DNA of 64,000 bases from Craterilacuibacter sp. RT1T. Lineage in GTDB: Bacteria > Pseudomonadota > Gammaproteobacteria > Burkholderiales > Chromobacteriaceae. The notes under the pieces are model-generated. The model searched no databases. It had not been told where the DNA came from and saw only the letters and a program-made list of their open reading frames with translations. Below, piece by piece: positions 53,103 to 62,313 of the stretch. The DNA is taken from NCBI RefSeq assembly GCF_023502145.1, contig NZ_JAMFLI010000002.1:470949-534948 (forward strand). The letters run 5' to 3'. Every line of letters starts with the position of its first letter. The first letter of the stretch is position 1. Position numbers and translations under genes: made by a program.

Positions 53103-54050
53103 GTGAGCGAATTGCAATCTAACTGGCTGGATGAGGCGAAAGCACTGATCGGCCACGAGTACGGCAAGGTCTATGCCTGGGATGCGGTCAACCAGCCCAT
53201 GATTCGGCAGTGGTGCGAGGCTTTGGGGGTGGATAACCCCTTATATCTCGATGGCGAGACGGCACAGCAGCGCTTCGGCGCCCATGTTGCGCCACCGACC
53301 ATGCTGCAGGCCTGGGTGCTGGCCGGCATCAAGGGGCTGTATCCGCCAGGCTCGGCGACCGACAATCCGTACGAGGTGCTGCAACTGATCGAGCGCCACG
53401 GCTATGCCTCGGTGGTCGCGGTCAATTCGGAGCAGGAATATTTCCGCTACCTGAAAGAAGGCGACCGTCTGTCTTTTACCTCGATGATCGAGTCGGTGAG
53501 CGAGGAGAAGACTACGGGTCTGGGCACCGGTTTTTTCGTCACCCAGTTGCTGAGTTTCTATGACCAGCACGACGCCAAAGTCGGACAGATGCGTTTTCGC
53601 CTGTTCAAGTTCCGCCCGGCCAGCGCCAAGCCGGCCGCCGAAAAGCCGTCGCGCCCCATGCCCGGCATCAGCGACGACAACCGTTTCTTCTGGGATGGCC
53701 TTAAAGCCAGAAAGCTGCTGATCCAGCGCTGCACGGCTTGCGGCACGCTGCGCAACCCGCCGGGGCCGGCCTGTCCGGCTTGCCATTCGCTCCTCTCTGA
53801 CAGCATCGAGGCATCGGGACGTGGCCGTATTTACTCTTACACCGTAGTGCATTACCCGACCTTGCCCGGCGTGCCGGCGGCCAATCCGGTCGGCTTGATC
53901 GAGCTGGAAGAGGGCGTGCGTCTGGTTGCCGGTCTGGTTGGTGTCGCTGCCGACGCGGTGCGCATAGGCAGCGAAGTGAGCCTCGAGTTTCTCGAGTGTG
54001 CCAACGAGCTGACTTTGCCGGTGTTTCGCCCGCTAGGAGGTGCAGCATGA
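53103..54050 (+). CDS. chsH2: ChsH2-like fusion of MaoC hydratase-like and DUF35 (zinc ribbon/OB) domains
   Basis: Residues about 1-165 of 315 are a hot-dog-fold MaoC-like domain (FGAHVAPPTMLQAWVLAGI). Residues about 185-315 are a DUF35 domain with four zinc-ligand cysteines (CTACGTLRNPPGPACPAC) and an OB fold (IYSYTVVHYPTLPG). The fusion and length match mycobacterial ChsH2, whose first half forms a hydratase with ChsH1 and whose DUF35 half binds the aldolase Ltp2. The start is a GTG at 53103 behind AGGAGG. It overlaps the next gene (ATGA). Confidence 0.85.
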   Translation: MSELQSNWLDEAKALIGHEYGKVYAWDAVNQPMIRQWCEALGVDNPLYLDGETAQQRFGAHVAPPTMLQAWVLAGIKGLYPPGSATDNPYEVLQLIERHGYASVVAVNSEQEYFRYLKEGDRLSFTSMIESVSEEKTTGLGTGFFVTQLLSFYDQHDAKVGQMRFRLFKFRPASAKPAAEKPSRPMPGISDDNRFFWDGLKARKLLIQRCTACGTLRNPPGPACPACHSLLSDSIEASGRGRIYSYTVVHYPTLPGVPAANPVGLIELEEGVRLVAGLVGVAADAVRIGSEVSLEFLECANELTLPVFRPLGGAA

Positions 54051-55105
54051 ATTTCTCGTTAACGGATGAACAGCTGCAGATCCGCGAAATGGCGGCCGGC
54101 TTGTTTACTGACTTCAGCCATGAAAACCGTGCCGGCAAACTGGACTCGTTCTGGGATCCGGCGCTATGGGCCGAGCTTGTGGACACCGGACTTTGCGCGC
54201 TATTGCTGCCGGGCGAGGTTGGCGGTGCCGAGCTTGGCATGACCGAACTCATCTCGGTACTGCAAGAGCAGGGCAAGGCGCTGGCGGCCGCCCCTTTGTG
54301 GCGCCATGCATTGGCTTGCGCGGCCTTGTCGCGCTTTGCCCCGGCCTTGCTGGACGCACTGGATAGCACGCAACCGCTGGCGCTGACGCTGGACAGTGCT
54401 TTAAGCGGCCGCATTGATGGCCATAGCGTGATGGTCAGCGGCGAAGTCGCGGCACTGGCGGTCACGCCACAGACCCGTCACGCACTGCTGCAGCTTGAGC
54501 TGGGTGGCGACGCCCGCCTGATGCTGGTTGAACTGAGTGCTTTCGAACGTACAGCCGGGGTGCTGACCCAGGGCGAAGCGGTCTGGCAACTGAACGCCGA
54601 CGGCCTGTTGCTGGGCACGGCTCAACTCTTGCCGCCCGAGGCGCACGCCTGGGTTTATGCGCGGGCCTGTGCCTGTATTGCCGCCTTGCAGCTGGGGGTG
54701 GCTGAAGGCGCGCAGGCGATGACGGTGGCGCACTTGTCCGAGCGGGAACAGTTCGGGCGCAAATTAGGCAGTTTTCAGGCGGTGGCGCAGCGCATGGGTG
54801 ACGGTTTTATCGCCATCGAAGCCTTGCGCTCGGTGCTCTGGCAACTGGTGTGGCGGCTGGACGCGGGCGTGGACATCGGTACCGCCGCGCAAGTAGCCAA
54901 ATACTGGGCCAGCGAAACCGGCAACCGCATCGCGCATTCGGCGCAACACCTGCATGGCGGCACCGGCTCCGATCTGAGCTATCCGCTGCACCGTTTTTTC
55001 CTTGCGGCCCGGGCGCTTGAGCTGGAGCTAGGCGGCGCTGCCGCCCAGATCGCCGCGCTCGCCGACATTATCAAGCACAACGAAAACTGGAGGGCCGCCG
55101 AATGA
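54047..55105 (+). CDS. Acyl-CoA dehydrogenase subunit (ChsE1/FadE28-like)
   Basis: The 352-residue protein has the acyl-CoA dehydrogenase opening MNFSLTDEQLQIREMAAGLF and the C-terminal FAD-contacting AHLSEREQFGRKLGSFQAV and LHGGTGSDLSYPLHRF. It lacks a clear middle-domain GYSEP motif, which is expected for one half of the heteromeric steroid enzymes. The FadE29-like gene at 56713 would supply the complementary subunit. It overlaps genes on both sides by four bases. Confidence 0.8.
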   Translation: MNFSLTDEQLQIREMAAGLFTDFSHENRAGKLDSFWDPALWAELVDTGLCALLLPGEVGGAELGMTELISVLQEQGKALAAAPLWRHALACAALSRFAPALLDALDSTQPLALTLDSALSGRIDGHSVMVSGEVAALAVTPQTRHALLQLELGGDARLMLVELSAFERTAGVLTQGEAVWQLNADGLLLGTAQLLPPEAHAWVYARACACIAALQLGVAEGAQAMTVAHLSEREQFGRKLGSFQAVAQRMGDGFIAIEALRSVLWQLVWRLDAGVDIGTAAQVAKYWASETGNRIAHSAQHLHGGTGSDLSYPLHRFFLAARALELELGGAAAQIAALADIIKHNENWRAAE

Positions 55106-55533
55106 GCGCGCAAGGCATTTCCTTCGATCAGGTCAAAGTGGGCGACAAACTGCCCGAGCTGGCCATCCCCGTCACCGTCGAACTGGTGGTCGCCAGCGCG
55201 ATCGCGACCCGCGACTTCTTCCCCGGTCACCATGATTTGCAGGCGGCGCAGCAATTGGGTTCCAAACATATTTTCATGAACATCCTCACCACCAACGGTC
55301 TGGTCGAGCGCTATGTCGGCGCCTGGGCCGGGGCTGAAGCACTGATCGCCAGCGTCAAGATCCGCCTGGGGGCACCCAACTACCCGGGCGACTGCATGAC
55401 CATGCAGGGTGAAGTCAGCGAAAAAGACGCGGCCGCGCAAGCGCTGACGGTCAGTCTGCGCGGCGTCAACAGCATGGGTGACCACGTCAGCGGGACGGTG
55501 AAACTGTTGTTTGCACAAGGGGCTCTGGCATGA
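55102..55533 (+). CDS. chsH1: MaoC-family enoyl-CoA hydratase subunit (ChsH1-like)
   Basis: The 143-residue hot-dog protein has IATRDFFPGHHDLQAAQQLG, which carries the catalytic Asp/His region of MaoC hydratases, and RLGAPNYPGDCMTMQGEV. Its size and position next to the ChsH2-like fusion match ChsH1, the active partner hydrating the 17(20)-enoyl-CoA in steroid side-chain removal. It overlaps both neighbours (ATGA). Confidence 0.8.
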   Translation: MSAQGISFDQVKVGDKLPELAIPVTVELVVASAIATRDFFPGHHDLQAAQQLGSKHIFMNILTTNGLVERYVGAWAGAEALIASVKIRLGAPNYPGDCMTMQGEVSEKDAAAQALTVSLRGVNSMGDHVSGTVKLLFAQGALA

Positions 55534-56702
55534 ACACATTATCCGGCAAGGTCGCCATCGTCGGTCTCGGCGCCACCGAGTTTTCCAAAAATTCCGGGCG
55601 TACCGAAATCCGCCTCGCAACCGAAGCGGTGCTCGCAGCGCTCTCTGATGCCGGCATCGAGCCTGGCGAAGTGGATGGGCTGTGCACTTATGCGGTTGAC
55701 AATAATCCCGAGCGCGAAGTGTTCCGCCAGATCGGCGGCAAGGAGCTGAAGTTCTTTGCCCGCACCCCCGAAGGCGGTGGCGCCGCCTGTGCGCCCTTTT
55801 TGCACGGCATGATGGCGATCGCCAGCGGCGTGGCCAATGTGGTGGTGGTCTATCGCGCCATGAACGAGCGCTCGTGGTACCGCTTCGGTGCCGGCATGCA
55901 GGGCAAGGCGCCGGATCCGTTTTTTGAAACCACCAATTTCGGCTACTACATCCCGCATGGCCTGGTGAGCCCGGCATCATGGGTGGCGATGAGCGCGCAG
56001 CGCTATATGCACGAATATGGCGCGACCAGCGAGGATTTCGGCCGGGTGGCGGTGGCTGCGCGCGATTTTGCCGCGACCAATCCGGCGGCGTTTTTCTACG
56101 GCAAGCCGATCACGCTGGAAGAGCATCAGGCCTCGCGCTGGATTGCCGAGCCTTTGCATCTGCTCGATTGCTGCCAGGAGTCCGATGGTGCGGTCGCCAT
56201 GGTGTTGGTGTCGCGCGAATACGCCAAAAAGCTCAAGCAGACGCCGGTTTTCCTCAAGGCCGCCGCCCAGGGCACCTATGAAGACCAGCAGATGATGACC
56301 AGCTACTACCGCAAGTCGATTTCCGGCCTGCCGGAAGCGGGGCTGGTGGCACGCCAGTTGTGGCAGATGTCGGGGCTGACACCCAAAGATATCCAGACGG
56401 CCGTGATTTACGACCACTTCACGCCTTTTGTGCTGGAGCAGTTGGAAGAGTACGGCTTTGCCGGGCGCGGCGAGGCGAAATACTTTGTGCGCGAAGGCCG
56501 TCATGCGCGTGGTGGCGATCTGCCCATCAATACCCACGGCGGCCAGTTGGGCGAGGCCTATATCCACGGCATGAACGGCGTGGCCGAGGGCGTGCGCCAG
56601 GTGCGCGGTAGCGCCGTCAACCAGGTCGCCGGAGTGAAAAACGTGCTGGTCACCGCCGGCACCGGCGTGCCGACCAGCGGCCTGATTGTCGGTCTGGACT
56701 AG
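55530..56702 (+). CDS. ltp2: Ltp2-type thiolase-fold steroid side-chain aldolase
   Basis: The 390-residue protein resembles mycobacterial Ltp2 along its whole length: VAIVGLGATEFSKNSGR, FYGKPITLEEHQ, SRWIAEPLHLLDCCQESDGA and LPINTHGGQLGEAYIHGMNG. The tyrosine in EAYIHG is residue 344, the number reported for a catalytic Tyr of Ltp2. The enzyme cleaves 17-hydroxy-3-oxo-steroid propionyl-CoA to a C19 ketone and propionyl-CoA, and needs the DUF35 half of ChsH2. An aldolase that instead yields an aldehyde (as Sal1) is the alternative. Confidence 0.85.
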   Translation: MNTLSGKVAIVGLGATEFSKNSGRTEIRLATEAVLAALSDAGIEPGEVDGLCTYAVDNNPEREVFRQIGGKELKFFARTPEGGGAACAPFLHGMMAIASGVANVVVVYRAMNERSWYRFGAGMQGKAPDPFFETTNFGYYIPHGLVSPASWVAMSAQRYMHEYGATSEDFGRVAVAARDFAATNPAAFFYGKPITLEEHQASRWIAEPLHLLDCCQESDGAVAMVLVSREYAKKLKQTPVFLKAAAQGTYEDQQMMTSYYRKSISGLPEAGLVARQLWQMSGLTPKDIQTAVIYDHFTPFVLEQLEEYGFAGRGEAKYFVREGRHARGGDLPINTHGGQLGEAYIHGMNGVAEGVRQVRGSAVNQVAGVKNVLVTAGTGVPTSGLIVGLD

Positions 56703-56712
56703 GAGAGACGCC

Positions 56713-57885
56713 ATGTATGTAGAGCTCAGTAGCGCACAGCAGGCGCTCAAGACCGAACTTGCCGATTATTTTTCCCGGCTGATGACGCCGGATGCGCGTG
56801 CGCGCCTGGCTGCCCACGAGGAAATCGACCCTATCTATCGCGAGCTGATTGCCCAGGCCGGCCGAGACGGTTATCTGGCGCTGGGCTGGCCCAAGGAATA
56901 CGGCGGCGCCGGCATGGGGCCGATCGAGCAGCTGATTTATTTCGAAACCGTGGTGCAGTCCGGTGCACCGTTTCCTTTTGTCACGGTGAATACAGTCGGG
57001 CCGGCACTGATGGCGCACGGCAGCGCGGCGCACAAGGCCAGATTTCTGCCGGGCATCGCCCGTGGCGACATCCATTTTGCCATTGGCTATTCCGAACCGG
57101 ATGCCGGCACCGATCTGGCGGCGCTTAAATGCAGCGCGGTGCGCGACGGCGACGATTTTATCGTCAACGGCAGCAAAATCTGGACCAGCCACGCCCAGTA
57201 TGCCGACTATATCTGGCTGGCGGTACGCACCGATCCTGCCGCGCCCAAGCATAAGGGCATCACCATTTTAATCGTCGATGCCAAGGCCAGCGGTGTTTCC
57301 GTCGCGCCGATCTACACACTGGGTCACCGCACCAATGCGACTTACTTTGACAATGTACGCGTACCGGCTGCCATGGTGGTGGGCGAAGTCAATGGCGGCT
57401 GGCAGCTGATTACTTCGCAGCTGAACCATGAGCGCATTGGCCTGGGCGCCCATTCGATGAAGATGGTGGGCATCTATCAGGAGGTGCTGGCCTGGGCGCA
57501 AACGCGCGCAGCCAATGGCAAGCGTGCGCTGGATACCGGCTGGGTGGCGACGCGCCTGGCCGAAGCCTGGTGCGAGCTTGAGGCGCTGAAAATCCTCAAC
57601 TACCGCCTGGCAGCCGATTTGGCCGAAGACAAGCTGTCACCGGCACTGGCCTCCGCCGCCAAGGTGTTCGGCACCGAGGCCGAGCAGACCGTGGCCAGAA
57701 AGCTGGCCGAAGTCTTGGGTGTGGCCGGTTTGATCCGCGCTGGCAGCAAGGCGGCGCGCTTGCACGGCCTGATTGAAGAGACGGTGCGCCATGTGACCAT
57801 TACCAGTTTCGGTGGCGGCACCAACGAGATCCAGCGCGAAATCATTGCCCAGTTTGGTCTGGGTTTGCCGAGGGTGACCCGATGA
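56713..57885 (+). CDS. Acyl-CoA dehydrogenase subunit (ChsE2/FadE29-like)
   Basis: The 390-residue flavoprotein has the complete acyl-CoA dehydrogenase motifs GWPKEYGGAGMGPIEQ, FAIGYSEPDAGTDLAALK, VNGSKIWTSHAQYADYIWLA and TITSFGGGTNEIQRE. The GPIEQ and HTNATYFDNVRVP-type segments are as I recall FadE29. It should form the heteromeric dehydrogenase with the 54047 gene product. A GGAGAGACG ribosome site precedes the ATG at 56713, and the stop overlaps the CoA ligase start. Confidence 0.83.
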   Translation: MYVELSSAQQALKTELADYFSRLMTPDARARLAAHEEIDPIYRELIAQAGRDGYLALGWPKEYGGAGMGPIEQLIYFETVVQSGAPFPFVTVNTVGPALMAHGSAAHKARFLPGIARGDIHFAIGYSEPDAGTDLAALKCSAVRDGDDFIVNGSKIWTSHAQYADYIWLAVRTDPAAPKHKGITILIVDAKASGVSVAPIYTLGHRTNATYFDNVRVPAAMVVGEVNGGWQLITSQLNHERIGLGAHSMKMVGIYQEVLAWAQTRAANGKRALDTGWVATRLAEAWCELEALKILNYRLAADLAEDKLSPALASAAKVFGTEAEQTVARKLAEVLGVAGLIRAGSKAARLHGLIEETVRHVTITSFGGGTNEIQREIIAQFGLGLPRVTR

Positions 57886-59708
57886 CACGCGACCCGTTTT
57901 CTGTCCTGCCTAGCCGTGAGGAGACTCAGGCCAAGCTGGATGCCCGCGCCCGCGTGGCCAATGCCGTGCGCCCGCTGGATGCTTTTACGCTGGCCGACCG
58001 GCTGGAAGCGCAGGCCTTGAGCCATGCAGCGCGTCCTTTTCTGATTGATGGCGATACGGCGCTGAGCTTTGCCCAGGTCAATGCCAGTGCCAACCGCTAT
58101 GCTCATGCGCTGGCAACGCTGGGCATCAAGCAAGGCGATGCGGTGGCGCTGGTGATGGAAAACCGGCCCGAGTATTTCATTGTCTGGTTTGCGCTGAACA
58201 AGCTGGGCGCCATCTGCGGCTTTATCAATACCCATCTGAGCGGCCAAGCGCTGATCCATGCGTTGGCGGCGACACAGGCGCGGGCCGTGATTGCCGGCGA
58301 CGAGTGTCTGGTCAATTTTAGCGCGCTGGATACCGGCCATATTCCGCTATGGCGGGTGGCCGACCCCTTGCAGCAGGCGCCGGCAGAAGGCTTGCGCCTG
58401 GCCGCACTGGAGTTGTCGCGTCTGGCGCGGCAAAGCGCGGCAGACAATCCGCCGGCGTCGTTACGCGCAGGCCTGCGCGCCGAAGACACGGCGCTGTATA
58501 TCTGCACCTCGGGCACGACGGGGCTGCCCAAAGCGGCCAAAACCAGCCATATGCGCTGGCTTAACGTCGGCGACATTATGCAGGTGACGCTATCGGCCAG
58601 CGAAAACGATGTGTTTTATTGCTTTTTGCCGCTGTATCACGGTGCCGGCTCGATGTCGCTGGGCTCGACGGCGCTCAGGTGCGGCGCGGCCATTGTGATC
58701 CGGCGCAAGTTTTCGGTGCGCGAATTCTGGCGCGATGTGCGCAAGTACCGCATTACCGTGTGCCAGTATATCGGCGAGATTTGCCGCTATCTGTTGAACC
58801 AGCCGCCCAGTGCGGATGACCGCGAACACAGCCTGCGCAAGATGATGGGGGCGGGGCTCAGTGCCGAGGTATGGCAGCGCTTTGTCGCGCGCTTTGGCCC
58901 GATGGATATCTATGAAGGCTGGGGTTCGACCGAGTCCAACTGCAATATCATCAATGTCGACAACCGCGTAGGCAGTTGCGGGCGCATCCCGTTCTGGGAC
59001 AAGACCAATGTGCGTATGATTGCCTACGACGTCGACAGCGATAGCCCCGTGCGTGACGAGGCCAGCGGCCTGTGCCAGCAGGTGGGGCCGGACGAGGTCG
59101 GCGAGGTGATCGGTTTTATCATTGATAGCGATGAAACCGGTGGCGGGCGGTTCGAGGGGTACACCTCGAGTGAAGCCACGGCGCAAAAGATATTGCGCGA
59201 TGTGTTTACGCCCGGCGATGCCTGGTGGCGCTCCGGCGATCTGCTGCGCTACGACGAAGACGGCTATTGCTGGTTTGTCGACCGCATCGGCGACACCTTC
59301 CGCTGGAAGAGCGAAAACGTATCGACCACCGAAGTCGCCGAGGCCTTGTCCGGCTTTGACGGGCTGGAGGCGCTGACGATATACGGCGTACAAGTGCCGG
59401 CCCACGAAGGCCGTTGCGGCATGGCGGCGGTGGTGATGCAGGAAGGACGCGATTTTGATGCCGCCGCATTTTACCGTCTGGCCAGTGCGCGCCTGCCCAA
59501 ATATGCCGTACCGCAGTTTGTGCGCGTGCGGCGGGAGGCCGACATGACCAGCACCTTCAAGCTGAAGAAGGTTGATCTGATGCGCGAAGGCTATGATCCG
59601 GCGCGCTTTAGCGATCCCTTGCTGGTGTGCGACGACAAGGCCGCGACCTATGTGCCGTACTCGCCCGAGGCGCTGGCGCAAACCGGGTTGCCGGCGTTTT
59701 CAGACTGA
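57882..59708 (+). CDS. FATP/FadD6-type very-long-chain or steroid acyl-CoA ligase
   Basis: The 608-residue AMP-forming ligase has the P-loop YICTSGTTGLPKAAKTSH, the YEGWGSTESNCNIINVD motif, GDLLRYDEDGYCWFVDRIGDTFRWKSENV and a C-terminal FKLKKVDL lysine. This branch (FATP, FadD6, bile-acyl-CoA synthetase) activates very-long-chain or steroid carboxylates. Its position directly after the side-chain dehydrogenases suggests that it loads the steroid side chain with CoA. It overlaps the previous gene (ATGA). Confidence 0.83.
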   Translation: MTRDPFSVLPSREETQAKLDARARVANAVRPLDAFTLADRLEAQALSHAARPFLIDGDTALSFAQVNASANRYAHALATLGIKQGDAVALVMENRPEYFIVWFALNKLGAICGFINTHLSGQALIHALAATQARAVIAGDECLVNFSALDTGHIPLWRVADPLQQAPAEGLRLAALELSRLARQSAADNPPASLRAGLRAEDTALYICTSGTTGLPKAAKTSHMRWLNVGDIMQVTLSASENDVFYCFLPLYHGAGSMSLGSTALRCGAAIVIRRKFSVREFWRDVRKYRITVCQYIGEICRYLLNQPPSADDREHSLRKMMGAGLSAEVWQRFVARFGPMDIYEGWGSTESNCNIINVDNRVGSCGRIPFWDKTNVRMIAYDVDSDSPVRDEASGLCQQVGPDEVGEVIGFIIDSDETGGGRFEGYTSSEATAQKILRDVFTPGDAWWRSGDLLRYDEDGYCWFVDRIGDTFRWKSENVSTTEVAEALSGFDGLEALTIYGVQVPAHEGRCGMAAVVMQEGRDFDAAAFYRLASARLPKYAVPQFVRVRREADMTSTFKLKKVDLMREGYDPARFSDPLLVCDDKAATYVPYSPEALAQTGLPAFSD

Positions 59709-59775
59709 ATACCGGGGCGGCATCTGCAAGTTGATGCATCGCTCGCCCCTCATTCTCTCTTGGTCAGGAGTTCAT

Positions 59776-60522
59776 ATGCTGTTTTCACTCAAGGGGCGCA
59801 CGGCGCTGGTGACGGGCGCCGGGCAAGGCATGGGTTTTGGCATCGCCGAGGCGCTGGCCGAACAGGGGGCGGTGGTCGTGATTAACGACATCGACGCCGA
59901 ACGGGCAGCCGCTGCCGCGGCCAGGTTAAGGCAAAAGGGCTATGCAGCCGTAGGAATGGGCTGCGATGTGTGCGAGCGTTCATCTATAGACCAGATGCTA
60001 CTGCAGGTGGCCGAATTGGGGGCGCTGGATATCGTGGTCAATAATGCCGGCCTGCCCGCGGGCTGGCAGGGGGATAACCTGCGCTTTATCGATAGCCAAC
60101 CGGCGAACTGGCAGCGTTATGTCGAGCTTAATCTGTACGGTGTGATGCATATGACGCAGGCGGTATTGACCGTGATGCGCGAGCGCCGCCACGGCCGCAT
60201 CGTCACCATCAGCTCGGAGAGCTGGCGCATGGGAACCGATATGGGCTTGGCGGCTTATGCCGCATCCAAGGCCGCGGCGATCGGCTTTATGCGCCAGATC
60301 GCCGCGGAAAACGGCGCTTATGGCATCACCGCCAACTGCCTGTCGCTGGGAACGATGAATAACTGGGAAGGTTCGGAGCAACTGGCCGCCAAGATTAATC
60401 CAATTCCGCGCGCCGGTAGCCCGCGTGATGTGGGGGCAGCCTGTGCGTTTTTGGTGTCCGATGAAGCATCATGGCTGACAGGGCAGGTATTGCCGCTAAA
60501 CGGTGGCGTACTGATGGCCTAA
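59776..60522 (+). CDS. SDR-family oxidoreductase
   Basis: The 248-residue classical SDR has VTGAGQGMGFGIAEALA, NNAGLPAGWQ, and the catalytic segment TISSESWRMG...YAASKAAAIGFM, ending DEASWLTGQVLPLNGG. The start is the ATG at 59776 behind CAGGAG; the open frame upstream overlaps the ligase gene and is not used. It is likely a hydroxysteroid or hydroxyacyl-CoA dehydrogenase in the same operon. Confidence 0.82.
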   Translation: MLFSLKGRTALVTGAGQGMGFGIAEALAEQGAVVVINDIDAERAAAAAARLRQKGYAAVGMGCDVCERSSIDQMLLQVAELGALDIVVNNAGLPAGWQGDNLRFIDSQPANWQRYVELNLYGVMHMTQAVLTVMRERRHGRIVTISSESWRMGTDMGLAAYAASKAAAIGFMRQIAAENGAYGITANCLSLGTMNNWEGSEQLAAKINPIPRAGSPRDVGAACAFLVSDEASWLTGQVLPLNGGVLMA

Positions 60523-60556
60523 AGGCCGGGCGCAAGCCCATTCAAGCGGGAAACTT

Positions 60557-61591
60557 ATGTCCGATATTGATTTGCATTATCCGCATGCGGTAGCGCCCGT
60601 TGCCGGTGAAACGCTAGAGGTCGCGCCCGGCGTGTTATGGCTGAGGATGCCGATGCCGTTTCCGCCTGGCCATATCAACCTGTGGCTGTTGCGCGATGGC
60701 GAGGGCTGGGCTGTGGTCGACACGGGCCTGGCCACGGTTGCGGTCAAGGATTTGTGGCATCAGCTTTTGCAACGCTATCGGCTGACACGGCTGATCTGCA
60801 CCCATTACCACCATGACCATGCCGGTCTGGCCGGCTGGTTGTGTCAACAGGCGGGCATCCGCTTGTCGATGGCGCAGGCCGAGTATCAGGCTTTGCAAAA
60901 AGCGTGGCAGCGGGGGGCGGATAGCGAAAAAGAGGCGGGGTTTTATCTGGCGGCGGGCCTGCCGGCCGCCTCTCTGGCCGCGGCCATAGACAGCTTTCGT
61001 GATGGCGATTTTATTGCGACGCCGCCAGCGAGCGTAACGCCGCTCGCGGATGGCGATGTGCTCGCGATCGGCTCGCATCGCTGGCGCGTGATGACTTATG
61101 CCGGCCATGCGCCCGAACATGCGCTATTGTACTCAGCCACGCTTGGCGTACTGATTGCCGGTGACCAGTTGTTGCCCAAGATTACGCCCAGTGTCGGCTT
61201 GAATGCCGCCAACCGCCTGAGCGATCCGCTGGGTGAGTGGCTGGCTTCCATGCAGGCCTTGCAAAACCTGCCCGCCAGCACGCTGGTGCTGCCTTCGCAC
61301 CAACTGCCCTTTGTCGGCGCCGCCAGCCGTGCGGGGCAGATTGCCCGCTATCACCGCCAGCAATTGGCCAAGCTTTCCGTCTTGCTGCAAGGGCCGCCGG
61401 CCAGTGCTTATGCCCTGGCGCAGGCCTTGTTTTCCCGCTTAGGCAATCCGGTGGCCGAATTGATGGCCGTTTCGGAAACCCTTGCGCATCTGCGCTACTT
61501 GCAATTGCGTGGCCAAGCCAGCTATGCCTTGACGGCTGAGGGTTGCCAGCACTGGTCCGCTATCTGTTGTGAATCGACTCTTCAAGGATGA
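60557..61591 (+). CDS. Metallo-beta-lactamase-fold hydrolase
   Basis: The 344-residue protein has the metal-binding THYHHDHAGLAGWL, HAPEHALLYS and the GDQLLPKITP stretch of the MBL superfamily, plus a C-terminal winged-helix-like region. It resembles the glyoxalase-II/LACTB2-like branch, which hydrolyses thioesters or lactones. In this cluster a CoA-thioester or lactone hydrolase role is possible. The stop overlaps the DUF1097 gene. Confidence 0.78.
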   Translation: MSDIDLHYPHAVAPVAGETLEVAPGVLWLRMPMPFPPGHINLWLLRDGEGWAVVDTGLATVAVKDLWHQLLQRYRLTRLICTHYHHDHAGLAGWLCQQAGIRLSMAQAEYQALQKAWQRGADSEKEAGFYLAAGLPAASLAAAIDSFRDGDFIATPPASVTPLADGDVLAIGSHRWRVMTYAGHAPEHALLYSATLGVLIAGDQLLPKITPSVGLNAANRLSDPLGEWLASMQALQNLPASTLVLPSHQLPFVGAASRAGQIARYHRQQLAKLSVLLQGPPASAYALAQALFSRLGNPVAELMAVSETLAHLRYLQLRGQASYALTAEGCQHWSAICCESTLQG

Positions 61592-62127
61592 AAGCCATGC
61601 AGCAACAAGAAAAACCGGGGCTGGGCAAGGCGCTGCTGATCAATTGCGCCATTGTCGTGGTGATTTCGCTCTATCTGTTTTTGCTGTACACGCTGGGGAT
61701 CAAGGATAGCTGGATCACCTTTCTGTTCTTGTGGTACTACGCCTCGGTCAAGGAAGCGGCGGCTGCCGAGTGCCTGCCATCCGCATGTGGTGCGCTGTTC
61801 GGCTTTGCTCTGTCCGGCCTGCTGAGCGCTTTGCCTGCGCTATTGGGGCAGGGTGTCGGTCTTGGCCTGTTTTTCGCCCTGATCTTCGTCGTGGTGCTGC
61901 TGCAGGTTATGGGGCGGCTAAGCCTGCTGATCAATGGCGCGACTTTTCTGTTTCTTACCGTGGGCTGCATTCCGCTGATTGCGGGGGCGAACGCTTTTGC
62001 CGTGCATTTTGCGGCGCTGGCGACCGGTGTCGTGTTCTGGTCGCTGTTTATCCATGTCGCGCGCACGCTGCTGACTAAAAAGGCGCACAAACCGGCCACG
62101 GCCTGCGAGCATAGCCAGCAGCGCTAG
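61588..62127 (+). CDS. DUF1097-family small membrane protein
   Basis: The protein of about 179 residues has five or so hydrophobic helices and the DUF1097 (YcdZ-like) pattern LGIKDSWITFLFLWYYASVK near residue 30. The ATG at 61588 sits in the previous stop (ATGA); the ATG at 61597 has an AAGG nine bases upstream and may be the real start. The function is unknown; it ends the operon and is followed by a strong terminator. Confidence 0.7.
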   Translation: MKAMQQQEKPGLGKALLINCAIVVVISLYLFLLYTLGIKDSWITFLFLWYYASVKEAAAAECLPSACGALFGFALSGLLSALPALLGQGVGLGLFFALIFVVVLLQVMGRLSLLINGATFLFLTVGCIPLIAGANAFAVHFAALATGVVFWSLFIHVARTLLTKKAHKPATACEHSQQR

Positions 62128-62142
62128 TGACTGTGGGAGATA

Positions 62143-62184
62143 AAGACGGCCATTGCCAGCGAGATGGCAATGGCCGTCTTGTTT
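62143..62184 (+). terminator. Long perfect-stem terminator after the DUF1097 gene
   Basis: A 16-bp perfect stem (AAGACGGCCATTGCCA / TGGCAATGGCCGTCTT) with a GCGAGA loop is followed by GTTT. It ends the side-chain operon, so the ligase at 62387 should be transcribed from its own promoter. Confidence 0.85.
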
Positions 62185-62313
62185 ATGGTGACGAGCCCAT
62201 GGCAAGCGGGTGTTTATTGCATGCGATGCGTGCTGCTTATACGTCAGCTTGCCACGCCCGTCAGGCTCGCCCCGCACCTGCATCCCCGTAACGGGGATGT
62301 TGGGCTTGCGCGT

